From: Campylobacteraceae bacterium
Lineage (GTDB): Bacteria; Campylobacterota; Campylobacteria; Campylobacterales; Arcobacteraceae
Assembly: GCA_013373175.1 (NCBI GenBank)
Contig: JABXII010000006.1
Span: 1 to 64,000 of the forward strand
Direction: 5' to 3'
DNA length: 64,000 nucleotides
Part shown: piece after piece, positions 48,250 through 56,715 of the stretch
Layout of the letters: the number at the start of each line of letters is the position of its first letter
Position numbering within the stretch: position 1 is the first letter of the stretch
Program-made: the position numbers and the translations under genes
The notes under the pieces: model-generated
Told to the model about the DNA's origin: nothing
Database searches by the model: none
What the model saw: only the letters and a program-made list of their open reading frames with translations

Positions 48250-49032
48250 TTATTTTCCTATCATAATATCATTTGCTTTTATATAAGCATATACTTTTTT
48301 GCCCTCTTCTAGGCCTAACTGTTTTACAGCTCCTGTTGTAACAATGGATGAAATACTTTGTTCTTTTCCAATGTTTATATTAACCTCACTATTAGTTTTA
48401 TCTTTTATAATAGAACTAATTGTTCCTTCAATTTTGTTTCTAGCACTAATTGCTATATCCCCTGAAGTTGATAGTAAAACATTAATAGACTTGAAAATTG
48501 CAATTACTTCGCTATTCTTTTTTATCTGTAAACTTTGCATTGCATCATTAGAGATATTTGCAAAAAGTTCATGTCCACTTTTTGGAACAATAACTATATT
48601 TGCATTCACATCATTAGATACTATTTTGTCAACTCTGCCTACAATCTGATTTCTGGCACTAATTTGCATGGCTAATCTTCCTATCGTTTTTAATGTTCCT
48701 GTATCTATATCTGTTGCTTCTTTTAATCTATTTAAAAAACTTTTTTGTTCTTCTTTTAAGAAAAGATATGTTTTTAATAGGTTTTCTCCATAAGAAGTTA
48801 AAGAAGTTCCACCTCCACCTTTTCCACCTTTTTCAGTTATTACAACTGCTTGAGAAGAGAGGTTATTCATGGCATCAACAGCTTCCCATGCTTTTTTATA
48901 ACTCATTGGTACTTCTTTTGCAGCTTTACTTATTGAACCACATTTTTGGATTGCAAAAAGTAATTCAATTCTTTTTTCTAATAAAAAAGGTTGGTCTAAC
49001 AATTCTAAAGTTAAGTTTGATGATATTTCCAA
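48250..49032 (-). CDS. modE: Molybdate-responsive transcriptional regulator ModE
   Basis: About 260 residues from the chosen start. An N-terminal winged helix (about 10-110) includes GSISKAAKEVPMSYKKAWEAVDAMNNLS and GGKGGGGTSLTSYGE, as in E. coli ModE. Two TOBE/Mop domains follow (about 120-185 and 190-255, each with SARNQI/SARNKI). It represses mod genes when molybdate is bound. The TTG at 49032 (EISSNLTLELL) is preferred because AAAAGGAG lies 5 nt upstream. The ATG at 49047 has no binding site and overlaps the palindromic operator. Confidence 0.93.
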   Translation of the reverse strand: MEISSNLTLELLDQPFLLEKRIELLFAIQKCGSISKAAKEVPMSYKKAWEAVDAMNNLSSQAVVITEKGGKGGGGTSLTSYGENLLKTYLFLKEEQKSFLNRLKEATDIDTGTLKTIGRLAMQISARNQIVGRVDKIVSNDVNANIVIVPKSGHELFANISNDAMQSLQIKKNSEVIAIFKSINVLLSTSGDIAISARNKIEGTISSIIKDKTNSEVNINIGKEQSISSIVTTGAVKQLGLEEGKKVYAYIKANDIMIGK

Positions 49033-49046
49033 GATACTCCTTTTCA

Positions 49047-49066
49047 TTGTATACTTTAGTATACAA
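49047..49066. promoter_or_regulatory. Putative ModE operator
   Basis: A perfect 8-bp inverted repeat TTGTATAC/GTATACAA with a 4-nt centre (49047-49066) lies 15 bp before the proposed modE start. A third half-site TTGTATAC, extended to CGTTGTATAC, is at 49088-49097; it forms a 10-bp inverted repeat with 49059-49068. The position fits autoregulation by ModE. Confidence 0.68.
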
Positions 49067-49140
49067 CGTTTTATAAAAGAATATTAGCGTTGTATACCTT
49101 AATACATATTGAAGAAATAAATTTTATTTTTTTTGATTTT

Positions 49141-49163
49141 GTATAGCCTGAAAAAGGCTATAC
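49141..49163. repeat. Inverted repeat after fbp
   Basis: A perfect 8-bp repeat (49141-49148 with 49156-49163) lies 1 nt past the fbp stop codon. It is followed by A rather than T on the minus strand, so it is not a standard terminator, though it may stop transcripts or protect the 3' end. Confidence 0.5.
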
Positions 49164-49164
49164 T

Positions 49165-50007
49165 TTAGTTAGATAAAGCGTCTTCTACTTTTTGTACTTC
49201 AGAAGATGAACCAAAATAAATAGGTGTTTTATCATGTAAGTCAATATTTGTCATATCTAAAATACGACCTTTTGAGTTTATTGCTCTTCCCCCAGCTTGC
49301 TCAATAATATATGAGATAGGGAAAGCTTCAAATAGTACTTCTAGTTTTCCATCTGGGAAAGATTTTGTTGCAGGAGAAGAGTATAAGCCTCCTCTTTTAA
49401 ATAAAATCTGGTGTGTATCTAAAGCTAGAGAATCAGAATATCTTAATCTATAACCTTCATTAAAAAAGCTTTCAATTAACTCTTTATGTTCCTTTGTCCA
49501 CTCACTAGCAATTCCACCTGTAGAATTGATTTTTCCTTTTTTCTCTAATGTTAAAGGGTCTTGTTCTATAAACTCCCCATCTTCATAGGAGAAATAAATT
49601 ACACCTTCAGATTTTGAAGCAAATACTAATTGGAATGTTGGTCCATAAGTAATATACATAGCTGCTTTTAAGTGAAATGCATCCATTTGATGTTCATAGA
49701 TTCCAAAAATAGTTCCTAATGAAAAATCTACATCTAATAAATCTACATTATCAATCGCTACATAAGAGATCTTATATTTTCCATTTTCATTTATTGTTGT
49801 GTACTCTTTATTATCTTTTCCAATAAATCCATGAACTGATTTTACTCTTTTGAATTCTCTTTCAATAATCTTAGAACAGTAATCATGAACACTATCATGC
49901 ACTTGTTGGTCATTTAGTCCGCTTGATAAAAATTTATCACAATCAACAAATACGTTTTTTTCTATATCTTCTGCAATATTTGTAATGGCATTAAAAACTG
50001 CAATCAT
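49165..50007 (-). CDS. fbp: Class I fructose-1,6-bisphosphatase homologue lacking metal-site motifs
   Basis: This 280-residue protein keeps the C-terminal substrate half of class I FBPases: STGG, EGYRLRYSDSLALDTHQILFKRGG-type residues near 190-215, FPDGKLEVLFEAFP and AGGRA. The family's metal and phosphate loop DPLDGSS is replaced by DNVDLLD (residues 86-92), a three-residue deletion plus changes. The upstream SEE motif that also binds metal is absent, with FIGKDNKE in its place. Asp86, Asp89 and the glutamate in LLFEAFP remain. It is probably altered or inactive as a phosphatase and may act as a binding protein. It is the last gene of a DUF502/AI-2E/pfkA/fbp operon. Confidence 0.85.
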   Translation of the reverse strand: MIAVFNAITNIAEDIEKNVFVDCDKFLSSGLNDQQVHDSVHDYCSKIIEREFKRVKSVHGFIGKDNKEYTTINENGKYKISYVAIDNVDLLDVDFSLGTIFGIYEHQMDAFHLKAAMYITYGPTFQLVFASKSEGVIYFSYEDGEFIEQDPLTLEKKGKINSTGGIASEWTKEHKELIESFFNEGYRLRYSDSLALDTHQILFKRGGLYSSPATKSFPDGKLEVLFEAFPISYIIEQAGGRAINSKGRILDMTNIDLHDKTPIYFGSSSEVQKVEDALSN

Positions 50008-50078
50008 AAAATTTAGCCTCTTTTATTTTTATAAATTAGTATATATAATATCAAGTAATTGGTTAAAGCCCTATAAGT

Positions 50079-51056
50079 CTAGTTCACTAATCTCTTTGCT
50101 AGATTAAGTAGCTCTTCTTTTATTTCGTACTTTGAAGAGTTTACATAATCAATAGATACAAACTCAAACTCACCTTTATTATAAACAATTACACTACTTG
50201 TAAAATCTTCTTTAAAAATTTCATCAATTGCAAAACTGACAAATTCTGAGGCCATAAGCCTATCATATACTGTTGGGTTTCCACCCCTTTGAATGTGACC
50301 TAAAATAGTTGCTCTTGTTTCAATACCTACATCTTCTTCAAGCCATCTTACAAGCTCATTTGTTGTTGTACATTTGTTTTTAGAGCAACCCTCTGCAACA
50401 ACACAAACTATATATTTTCTTCCATTTTTAAGCTCTTCTTTTAATCTTTTACCTATTACATCTAAATCATAATCAAGCTCTGGAATCATACAAACCTCAG
50501 CTCCACAAGTGATAGCTGAAACAAGAGCTAAATATCCACAATCTCTTCCCATTGTTTCAATTACACAAGCTCTTTTAAATGAAGCAGAAGTATCTCTAAT
50601 TGCATCAGTTGCTTCTCTTATAATATTTAAAGCAGTATCCACACCTAAGCAATATTCTGTTCCAAAAATATCATTATCAATAGTTGCAGGTATTCCTACA
50701 AACTTTATTCCAAAGTCATCATAGAATTGATTTAAGGCTCTAAAAGAGCCATCTCCACCTAAAATAATAAGTTTATCAATTCCATGTTTTTGTAAGTTTT
50801 CAAAGGCTTGTTTTCTATACTCGTATTCAAAAAATCTTTTTGATCTTGACGACCTTATTTTTGTTCCACCTTCGTGCATAATTCCTGCAACGTCTTCAAA
50901 AGTAGCTTCTTTGATACTTCCATCAATTAAACCTTCTAAACCATCAAAAATCAAAAAAGGTTTTAGCTTTTTGCTAAGACAATAATCTACAAACTGCTTA
51001 ATAGCAGGGTTCATTCCTGCACAGTCTCCACCTGAAGTTAATATTGCAATTGCCAT
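50079..51056 (-). CDS. pfkA: 6-phosphofructokinase, ATP-type
   Basis: This 325-residue enzyme has TSGGDCAGMN, GGDGS (residues 100-104; the Gly that marks ATP-dependent rather than pyrophosphate-dependent forms), the catalytic PATIDND, MGRDCGYLAL, AEG and LGHIQRGG. It phosphorylates fructose 6-phosphate to the 1,6-bisphosphate. Most Campylobacter lack this gene (established knowledge). Its partner downstream is the divergent FBPase homologue. It lies 1 nt after the AI-2E-family gene, so it is cotranscribed. Confidence 0.95.
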   Translation of the reverse strand: MAIAILTSGGDCAGMNPAIKQFVDYCLSKKLKPFLIFDGLEGLIDGSIKEATFEDVAGIMHEGGTKIRSSRSKRFFEYEYRKQAFENLQKHGIDKLIILGGDGSFRALNQFYDDFGIKFVGIPATIDNDIFGTEYCLGVDTALNIIREATDAIRDTSASFKRACVIETMGRDCGYLALVSAITCGAEVCMIPELDYDLDVIGKRLKEELKNGRKYIVCVVAEGCSKNKCTTTNELVRWLEEDVGIETRATILGHIQRGGNPTVYDRLMASEFVSFAIDEIFKEDFTSSVIVYNKGEFEFVSIDYVNSSKYEIKEELLNLAKRLVN

Positions 51057-51057
51057 T

Positions 51058-52095
51058 TTAAACCTTTCTTTCTCTTTTGTGAGAAATATCAGACATTAAA
51101 ACTGCTATCCATTGAGTACTTGTATTTGTACTAAATGCTATTTTTAATGTCATTGTAATTGGAACAGCTAAGAACATTCCAACTATTCCTAAAACCCATC
51201 CCCAAAGAATAAGAGAGAAGAAGATAACTAAAGGAGATAAGCCTAACTCTTTTCCCATAAGTTTTGGTTCAATAATATTACTAATTGAAATATTGATAAC
51301 AACATAAAAAACAATTAATGCAATTGTTGTATTTAAATCTAAACTAACAAGGGATAAAAGCACTGCTGGAATTGCTGCTATAATAGAACCAACAACTGGA
51401 ACAAAATTAAATAACATAGCTATTACACCCCAAAGTACGGGATAATCTACTTGGAAAAATATAAGACAAATAGCAATAATAAAACCTGTTAGAAAACTTG
51501 TTGTAGTTTTTACTAAAAAATATTTTTGAATATTATGAGAAAACTCTTTAAAATGTTCTAACTCTTTTCTTTTTTGTTTAAAAATTACTTTTAACTTCTT
51601 TTCAAAGGATTTGGACTCTGCAAGAATAAAGGCAATTCCTATCACAATAAGTAAAAATTTAGAAAGGAAAGTTCCTATACTTCCAATAATATTTGTTGTA
51701 AAACCAAAAAATGAGCTAAAGTTTAATGCATCTAAAATCATATTTTTATCAACTACTACACCATAACTTTCCCCTAAAGCTATTATTTGAACAACTAAAC
51801 CTTGTAATTGCTTTTCATATTGAGGAAGATTTAAAATAAAATTCTTTAGTGAAATATTTACTATATATGCTAAAAGCAAAGATAGAAGTACAAATATTGA
51901 GATAACTAAAACATATGAGATAGCTCTTGGGATATGTTTTCTTTCTAAATATCTTAAAAGTGTAGAGAAAATCGAAGAAATAAATATTGCTAAAAAGAGT
52001 ATAACTACGATTTCACTAGCAACTTTTAAACCTGCAATTATTACTACTAATGTAGCTAAATAAAAAAAATAGTGTCTAATATTCACCGAATCCAA
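51058..52095 (-). CDS. AI-2E family transporter (PerM/YdiK type)
   Basis: This 345-residue membrane protein has about eight hydrophobic segments and the family's C-terminal motif region NFVPVVGSIIAAIPAVLLSL, then ISNIIEPKLMGKELGLSPLVIF. Members include the autoinducer-2 exporter TqsA and some sodium/proton antiporters; the substrate here cannot be told. It lies 1 nt after the DUF502 gene. Confidence 0.9.
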   Translation of the reverse strand: MDSVNIRHYFFYLATLVVIIAGLKVASEIVVILFLAIFISSIFSTLLRYLERKHIPRAISYVLVISIFVLLSLLLAYIVNISLKNFILNLPQYEKQLQGLVVQIIALGESYGVVVDKNMILDALNFSSFFGFTTNIIGSIGTFLSKFLLIVIGIAFILAESKSFEKKLKVIFKQKRKELEHFKEFSHNIQKYFLVKTTTSFLTGFIIAICLIFFQVDYPVLWGVIAMLFNFVPVVGSIIAAIPAVLLSLVSLDLNTTIALIVFYVVINISISNIIEPKLMGKELGLSPLVIFFSLILWGWVLGIVGMFLAVPITMTLKIAFSTNTSTQWIAVLMSDISHKRERKV

Positions 52096-52096
52096 A

Positions 52097-52777
52097 CTAT
52101 AGTTCCTTTTGTTTATTTTCTTCTAAAATTTCAGATAATGATTTAAACTCTTCTATATTTTTAGGTTCAATATTTACTATATCAGCTAAAGACTTAACAC
52201 CCATTGATAAAAGATATTGTAAATTTGAATCAAAAGTTGCCTCTTCTATTACTTTGATTTTATCTTTATGTACTTCAAACATAAAACCTCCATTTGGAAT
52301 AGGAGTCATAGATAAAACAACTGTATAATGATCTTTTACTACAGACTCTTTAGTTGAATACATCAATCCAATATTATAATCATCCTTTGAAAATCCAGAG
52401 ATTAAAACTACTAAAACTTTCTTCTCTCCAGATTTTGAAGTATTGAAAATATTTACTAACTCTTTTATTGTAGAAAAACCTGGTATCTTAGAATATACTC
52501 TTTGAATAATATCAACTAATTTTGTTTCTGCAAATACACCCATAATGTATGCAACTAAAACCATGATTACTACACCAAAGATTGTCCATAAAAAAGGGAA
52601 TTTTTCTGGCTCAAACCCTAATAATTCAAACATACTTCCAGTTAATTCATTTATTTTTTCATAAATCCAAATTAAGATTATTGTAATTGCTGCAATGGGA
52701 GCTAACCAAAAAAGTCCCTTTAATATAACTCTAACTATATGGTCTTTTCCATGGGCGAAATATTTCTTTAACATCAT
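52097..52777 (-). CDS. DUF502 family membrane protein
   Basis: This 226-residue protein has two N-terminal membrane spans (about 17-37 and 50-75) and a soluble C-terminal domain with IPGFSTIKELVNIF, VVLSMTPIPNGGFMFEV and DNLQYLLSMGVKS-like segments, typical of DUF502. The function is unknown. AAGGAA precedes the ATG pair. It is the first gene of the operon that includes pfkA and fbp. Confidence 0.88.
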   Translation of the reverse strand: MMLKKYFAHGKDHIVRVILKGLFWLAPIAAITIILIWIYEKINELTGSMFELLGFEPEKFPFLWTIFGVVIMVLVAYIMGVFAETKLVDIIQRVYSKIPGFSTIKELVNIFNTSKSGEKKVLVVLISGFSKDDYNIGLMYSTKESVVKDHYTVVLSMTPIPNGGFMFEVHKDKIKVIEEATFDSNLQYLLSMGVKSLADIVNIEPKNIEEFKSLSEILEENKQKEL

Positions 52778-52936
52778 TTTCCTTATTCTAATAAAAGCTT
52801 ATTATAGCCACTTAGAGTACTTTTTTTATTAAAAAATATATACAATTGTAATATTTTTATTAATAATAATGCAATTGAAATATTTAATATACACCTGTTA
52901 ATTAAAATTATCATCTTTTTAAGATAAAATTCAACC

Positions 52937-54544
52937 ATGGAAAATACACTATTTATTTTATTTGTATCCCTTGCCTTGGCAACGGTTTTAAACTTAGTAC
53001 TGAAAAAACTATCTGTTTCACACATAATTGGCTATATTTTAACAGGTACAATTGTTGCTACACTATTTAATTTAGATGAAAAAAGCACTTTACATACATT
53101 GGAGTTAGTTGCAGAGTTTGGTATTGTCTTTTTAATGTTTACAATTGGTCTTGAGATGCCTTTAGAAAAAATCAAAAGAATGAAAAAACTTCTTTTCGCA
53201 AATGGTTTCTTTCAAGTATCAATTAGTGCTCTTATAATATTTGCTATCACTAAATTTGCCTTTGGTCTTGATACTACCTCATCTTTGGTTATTGCCTTAG
53301 CTTTTTCTTTATCTTCTACTGCTATTGTCTTAAGTTATTTAAAACAATCAAAAGATATTTATACTCCCTATGGAGAAAAATCAACTGCGATTTTGGTTTT
53401 TCAAGATTTAGCTGTTATTCCTATTTTACTTCTAATTACCTTTTTATCAACAAATGGAAGTTCAATTGAAATTATTTTATTAAAAACCTTTATTTCTGCC
53501 TTACTAATTATTCTTTTTATGTTTACAATTGGTAAAAAACTTATGGGTTACTTATTGCAACTATCAACAAACACTAAAATTGAAGAACTTTTTTTAGCTT
53601 CTGTTTTATCAATAGTTTTAGGAGCTTCATTATTAGCCCATGAATTAGGTTTTACTTACTCATTAGGTGCATTTATTGCGGGGATGATTATTGCTGAAAC
53701 AAAATATCACATAAAAGTAGAATCAGATATTGCTAGTTATAAAGACTTACTTTTAGGAACTTTTTTCTTCTCAATTGGTACTAAAATTAATATTTCATAT
53801 TTTATAGAAAACATTCTATACATACTTGCTGTTTTAATTTTAGTAATGGCTATTAAAGGCATAGTTATTTACTACATTATTAAAATGGATTCAAACAAAA
53901 GTGATTCAATTAAATCTGGTTTAGCTTTATGTCAAATTGGTGAATTCTCTTTTGCAGTATTTGCCCTTGCAGCATCAAATGGTTTACTAGAAGAAGACTT
54001 AAGTAATTTCCTTATTTTAGTTACTGTCTTATCTATGATAATAACTCCATTTATTGTAAATAATATTTATAAGCTCTCTTCTTTTGTAATTACTGAGTTC
54101 TATGAATCAGATAAAATTGCACCAATTAATAAAAATAACCATATCGTAATTTGTGGATATGAAACTTTAGGTAGAATCATTGCAAGAGATTTAGAAAAAG
54201 AGTACAGAGAGTTTGTAATTATCTCTGATAACTTAAAACATGTATTACTTGCAAGAAAAAAAGGATATATGGCATATTTTGGACACCTTGAAAAAGTTCC
54301 TGTAATTGAATCTTTACAAATAGAAAATGCTTCAAGTGTTATAATTACATTATCAAATCTCACTAAAAAAGCCTTAATTTGTGAGGCCCTTTTAAAATAT
54401 GATGAAGATGTAAATTTAATAGTAAAAATTGATTCAATAAGAGAAAAGAAATATTTAAAAAATCTAAGTATTAGAAACTTTATTCATGCTCAACAAGAAA
54501 CTGCAAATTTAATTGTCAAAAAAAGTTTGGAAATTACGATTTAA
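52937..54544 (+). CDS. KefB/CPA2-type potassium or sodium/proton antiporter with RCK domain
   Basis: This 535-residue protein has about 12 membrane spans (1-385) with CPA2 features FMLIFTIGLEMPL-like (FLMFTIGLEMPLEKIK), SLSSTAIVLSYLK, FQDLAVIPILLL and LGAFIAGMIIAE. A C-terminal nucleotide-binding TrkA-N domain (about 400-520, HIVICGYETLGRIIARDLE) follows. KefB-type proteins exchange potassium for protons under nucleotide control. It is divergent from the DUF502 operon. Confidence 0.92.
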   Translation: MENTLFILFVSLALATVLNLVLKKLSVSHIIGYILTGTIVATLFNLDEKSTLHTLELVAEFGIVFLMFTIGLEMPLEKIKRMKKLLFANGFFQVSISALIIFAITKFAFGLDTTSSLVIALAFSLSSTAIVLSYLKQSKDIYTPYGEKSTAILVFQDLAVIPILLLITFLSTNGSSIEIILLKTFISALLIILFMFTIGKKLMGYLLQLSTNTKIEELFLASVLSIVLGASLLAHELGFTYSLGAFIAGMIIAETKYHIKVESDIASYKDLLLGTFFFSIGTKINISYFIENILYILAVLILVMAIKGIVIYYIIKMDSNKSDSIKSGLALCQIGEFSFAVFALAASNGLLEEDLSNFLILVTVLSMIITPFIVNNIYKLSSFVITEFYESDKIAPINKNNHIVICGYETLGRIIARDLEKEYREFVIISDNLKHVLLARKKGYMAYFGHLEKVPVIESLQIENASSVIITLSNLTKKALICEALLKYDEDVNLIVKIDSIREKKYLKNLSIRNFIHAQQETANLIVKKSLEITI

Positions 54545-54562
54545 TTTTATAGTAAATAAAAA

Positions 54563-54589
54563 AAGAGTGAGAGACAAATCTCCACTCTT
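54563..54589. terminator. Hairpin after the antiporter gene
   Basis: An 11-bp stem with one bulged A (54563-54574 with 54579-54589, CAAA loop) lies about 18 nt past the antiporter stop. The T-run is better on the minus strand than on the plus strand. Confidence 0.6.
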
Positions 54590-54700
54590 CTTATCTACTA
54601 TGAAGGACGTTTAATTAGTAGGTGAAGAAATTATAACTACTCACTGTAGCAAAACAATAGCATTATGAAAAAATTTAACAATTTTTAAAAAATTTTTGTA
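54590..54700 (+). other. Non-coding stretch, no gene seen
   Basis: This is part of the longest gap between genes (54545-54729, about 185 nt). It has a short stem (54595-54600 with TAGTAG about 15 nt later) and somewhat mixed composition, but no open frame with a ribosome-binding site. It may be just the 5' region of the bioF-like gene. A small RNA is possible but unsupported. Confidence 0.3.
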
Positions 54701-54706
54701 TATAAT
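54701..54706 (+). promoter_or_regulatory. -10 box of the bioF-like gene
   Basis: A perfect TATAAT with TG two bases upstream lies 24 nt before the TTG start, and AGGAG follows at 54719-54723. This gives a short leader and supports the TTG start at 54730. Confidence 0.6.
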
Positions 54707-54729
54707 TGTGAAATTATTAGGAGTAATTA

Positions 54730-55824
54730 TTGTACGAAAAAGAGTTGAACTCAATAAAAAAAGCCAATAGATATCGTACTAGAAAGATTTTCAATACAAA
54801 TCTAATCGATTTAGCTTCAAATGATTACTTAGGTCTTGCCTCACAAAAAGAAATTTTTGAAAATACATACAAAAAACTTCATAAAGAAAAATTCACTTCT
54901 CCAAAAGCTTCAATTGTTGTAACTGGATATTCTCAACTTCATAAAGATTTTGAAGACGATTTAAAAAAGTATAATAACTTTGAAGATGCTGTTGTTGTAG
55001 GAAGTGGTTTTTTAGCCAATATTTCTATGATTGAAGCACTTGTTAGAAAAGGTGATGTTTTATTTATTGATGAAAACTATCATGCAAGTGGTATGTTAGC
55101 AACAAGACTTTTAAATAAAAACCAAGTTATTATTTTCAAACACAATGATTGTCAAGACCTAAAAGAAAAGTTTGAAAATAAAGATGTAAAAGGGCGTAAA
55201 ATTATTGCTATAGAGGGTGTTTATTCTATGGAAGGTGATTTAGCTCCTAAAGAAATTTTTGATTTTGCAAATGAAAAAAATGCTTTATTAATAGTTGATG
55301 AAGCACACTCTTCTGGTGTATTAGGGAATAATCTTTTAGGGATATTCGATTTATATGGTATTTCACCTAGAGAAAATCATATAAAAATGGGTACACTAGG
55401 GAAGGCATATGGAAGTTATGGAGCTTATATTTTAGCTTCTAATACAATAATTGATTTTCTTGTTAATAGAGCTAAAGCTATAATTTACACAACTGCTCCA
55501 TCATTATTTGATATAGTTTCAGGTCATGAATCCTTAAAATACATACAAAAAAACAAGGTTAACATAAAAAAGAAGATTTCTTTAAACCTTAATACTGTAA
55601 ATAGTATTTTGAATTTAAACTCTCAAAGTTTAATTATTCCAGTGGAAATTGCAGATAACAAAAAAGTTTTAGACCTGCAAAAACAGCTAGAACAAAAAGG
55701 TTATCTTGTTGGAGCTATTAGACAGCCAACGGTAAAAAGTGCAATAATCAGACTTATTGCAAAGACTGATATTGAAAAAAACGATTTAGAATATGTTTGT
55801 AATTTTTTAAAGGAAGCAAAATGA
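54730..55824 (+). CDS. bioF: 8-amino-7-oxononanoate synthase-like aminotransferase-fold enzyme
   Basis: This 364-residue PLP enzyme of the alpha-oxoamine synthase family has DLASNDYLGLA, GSGFLANISMIEAL, VDEAHSSGVLG and the PLP-lysine in MGTLGKAYGSYGAY. BioF joins pimeloyl-ACP and alanine in biotin synthesis; close relatives (Kbl, HemA, Spt) use other acyl donors, so specificity is inferred. The start is TTG with AGGAG 6 nt upstream. The end overlaps the next small gene by 4 nt. No other biotin gene is beside it. Confidence 0.85.
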   Translation: MYEKELNSIKKANRYRTRKIFNTNLIDLASNDYLGLASQKEIFENTYKKLHKEKFTSPKASIVVTGYSQLHKDFEDDLKKYNNFEDAVVVGSGFLANISMIEALVRKGDVLFIDENYHASGMLATRLLNKNQVIIFKHNDCQDLKEKFENKDVKGRKIIAIEGVYSMEGDLAPKEIFDFANEKNALLIVDEAHSSGVLGNNLLGIFDLYGISPRENHIKMGTLGKAYGSYGAYILASNTIIDFLVNRAKAIIYTTAPSLFDIVSGHESLKYIQKNKVNIKKKISLNLNTVNSILNLNSQSLIIPVEIADNKKVLDLQKQLEQKGYLVGAIRQPTVKSAIIRLIAKTDIEKNDLEYVCNFLKEAK

Positions 55825-56063
55825 AAAAACTACTTTTAACTTTTGCATTATGTGTTGTAACTTTTGCAAATGATAATAATTTTGTAAATATGAAAAACTG
55901 TGAAAGTATAAAGCTTTCAAAACTAACGTCTATTGTATCTTGTCATCAAGTAGATTATCTTGTTGAATATAGAGTTGTAGATGATGAAGAAAAAGACCCT
56001 GTAAAAAGAGTTACTGTTGTAACTAAAGAAAATCAAGTTGTTATTAAAAACTTAGGAAGGTAG
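55821..56063 (+). CDS. Small secreted protein of unknown function
   Basis: This 80-residue protein has a signal peptide (about 1-16, ending VTFA) and a short mature region with two cysteines (MKNCESIK and VSCHQVDY), which could form a disulfide, then a charged C-terminus. It overlaps the bioF-like gene by 4 nt (ATGA) and ends 1 nt before the carbonic anhydrase gene, so it is cotranscribed. I recognise no family. Confidence 0.75.
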   Translation: MKKLLLTFALCVVTFANDNNFVNMKNCESIKLSKLTSIVSCHQVDYLVEYRVVDDEEKDPVKRVTVVTKENQVVIKNLGR

Positions 56064-56064
56064 A

Positions 56065-56715
56065 ATGATTTTAAACGAATTAATTAAAGGGAATGAAAAG
56101 TTCAGAAATTCTCAATATTTGGAGTTAGAGGACGGGATAAAAGATTTAGTCGTAAATGGACAAAAGCCAGAAGTTTTATTTATTGGTTGTTCTGATAGTA
56201 GAGTTACTCCGGATTTAATGTTAAATTCAAAACCTGGGGATATGTTTATTTTAAGAAATGTAGGAAACTTTGTACCTCCATATAAACATGACGAAGACTA
56301 TCACGGAAGTGCTGCTGCTATTGAGTATGCAGTTGCTGTTTTAAAAGTAAAACATATTATAGTGTGCGGACACTCACACTGTGGAGCATGCAAATCTTTA
56401 TATGAAGATATTCCAATTACTGATTCACTAATTCATGTTAGAACATGGTTAAAACTTGGTTCTAAAGCAAAAGAAAGAACATTAAAAAATAAAAAATTTG
56501 ATACAGAAGAAGAGATGTATAGAGCAACGGAAAGAAACTCTATTAGATATCAACTAGAAAATCTTTTAACTTATCCAGATGTAAAAAGATTATTAAATGA
56601 AGGTGGAATTAAAGTTCATGGATGGTATTATGATATCCAAACTGCAAAAATCGATTACTATGATAGTGAAGATGATGAGTTTAAACCTTTAAGTGAGTTT
56701 ACATATGAGCCATAA
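56065..56715 (+). CDS. Beta-carbonic anhydrase
   Basis: This 216-residue protein has the beta-class zinc ligands Cys42 (GCSDSRV, with Asp44/Arg46 pair), His103 and Cys106 (CGHSHCGAC). It interconverts carbon dioxide and bicarbonate in the cytoplasm, supplying bicarbonate for carboxylases. The AGGAAGG ribosome-binding site lies in the end of the preceding small gene. Confidence 0.96.
   Translation: MILNELIKGNEKFRNSQYLELEDGIKDLVVNGQKPEVLFIGCSDSRVTPDLMLNSKPGDMFILRNVGNFVPPYKHDEDYHGSAAAIEYAVAVLKVKHIIVCGHSHCGACKSLYEDIPITDSLIHVRTWLKLGSKAKERTLKNKKFDTEEEMYRATERNSIRYQLENLLTYPDVKRLLNEGGIKVHGWYYDIQTAKIDYYDSEDDEFKPLSEFTYEP

Noticed and set aside
49141-49163. Inverted repeat after fbp as a rho-independent terminator
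   Set aside because: The stem is good, but the minus strand continues with A-rich rather than T-rich sequence, so it is listed only as a repeat.
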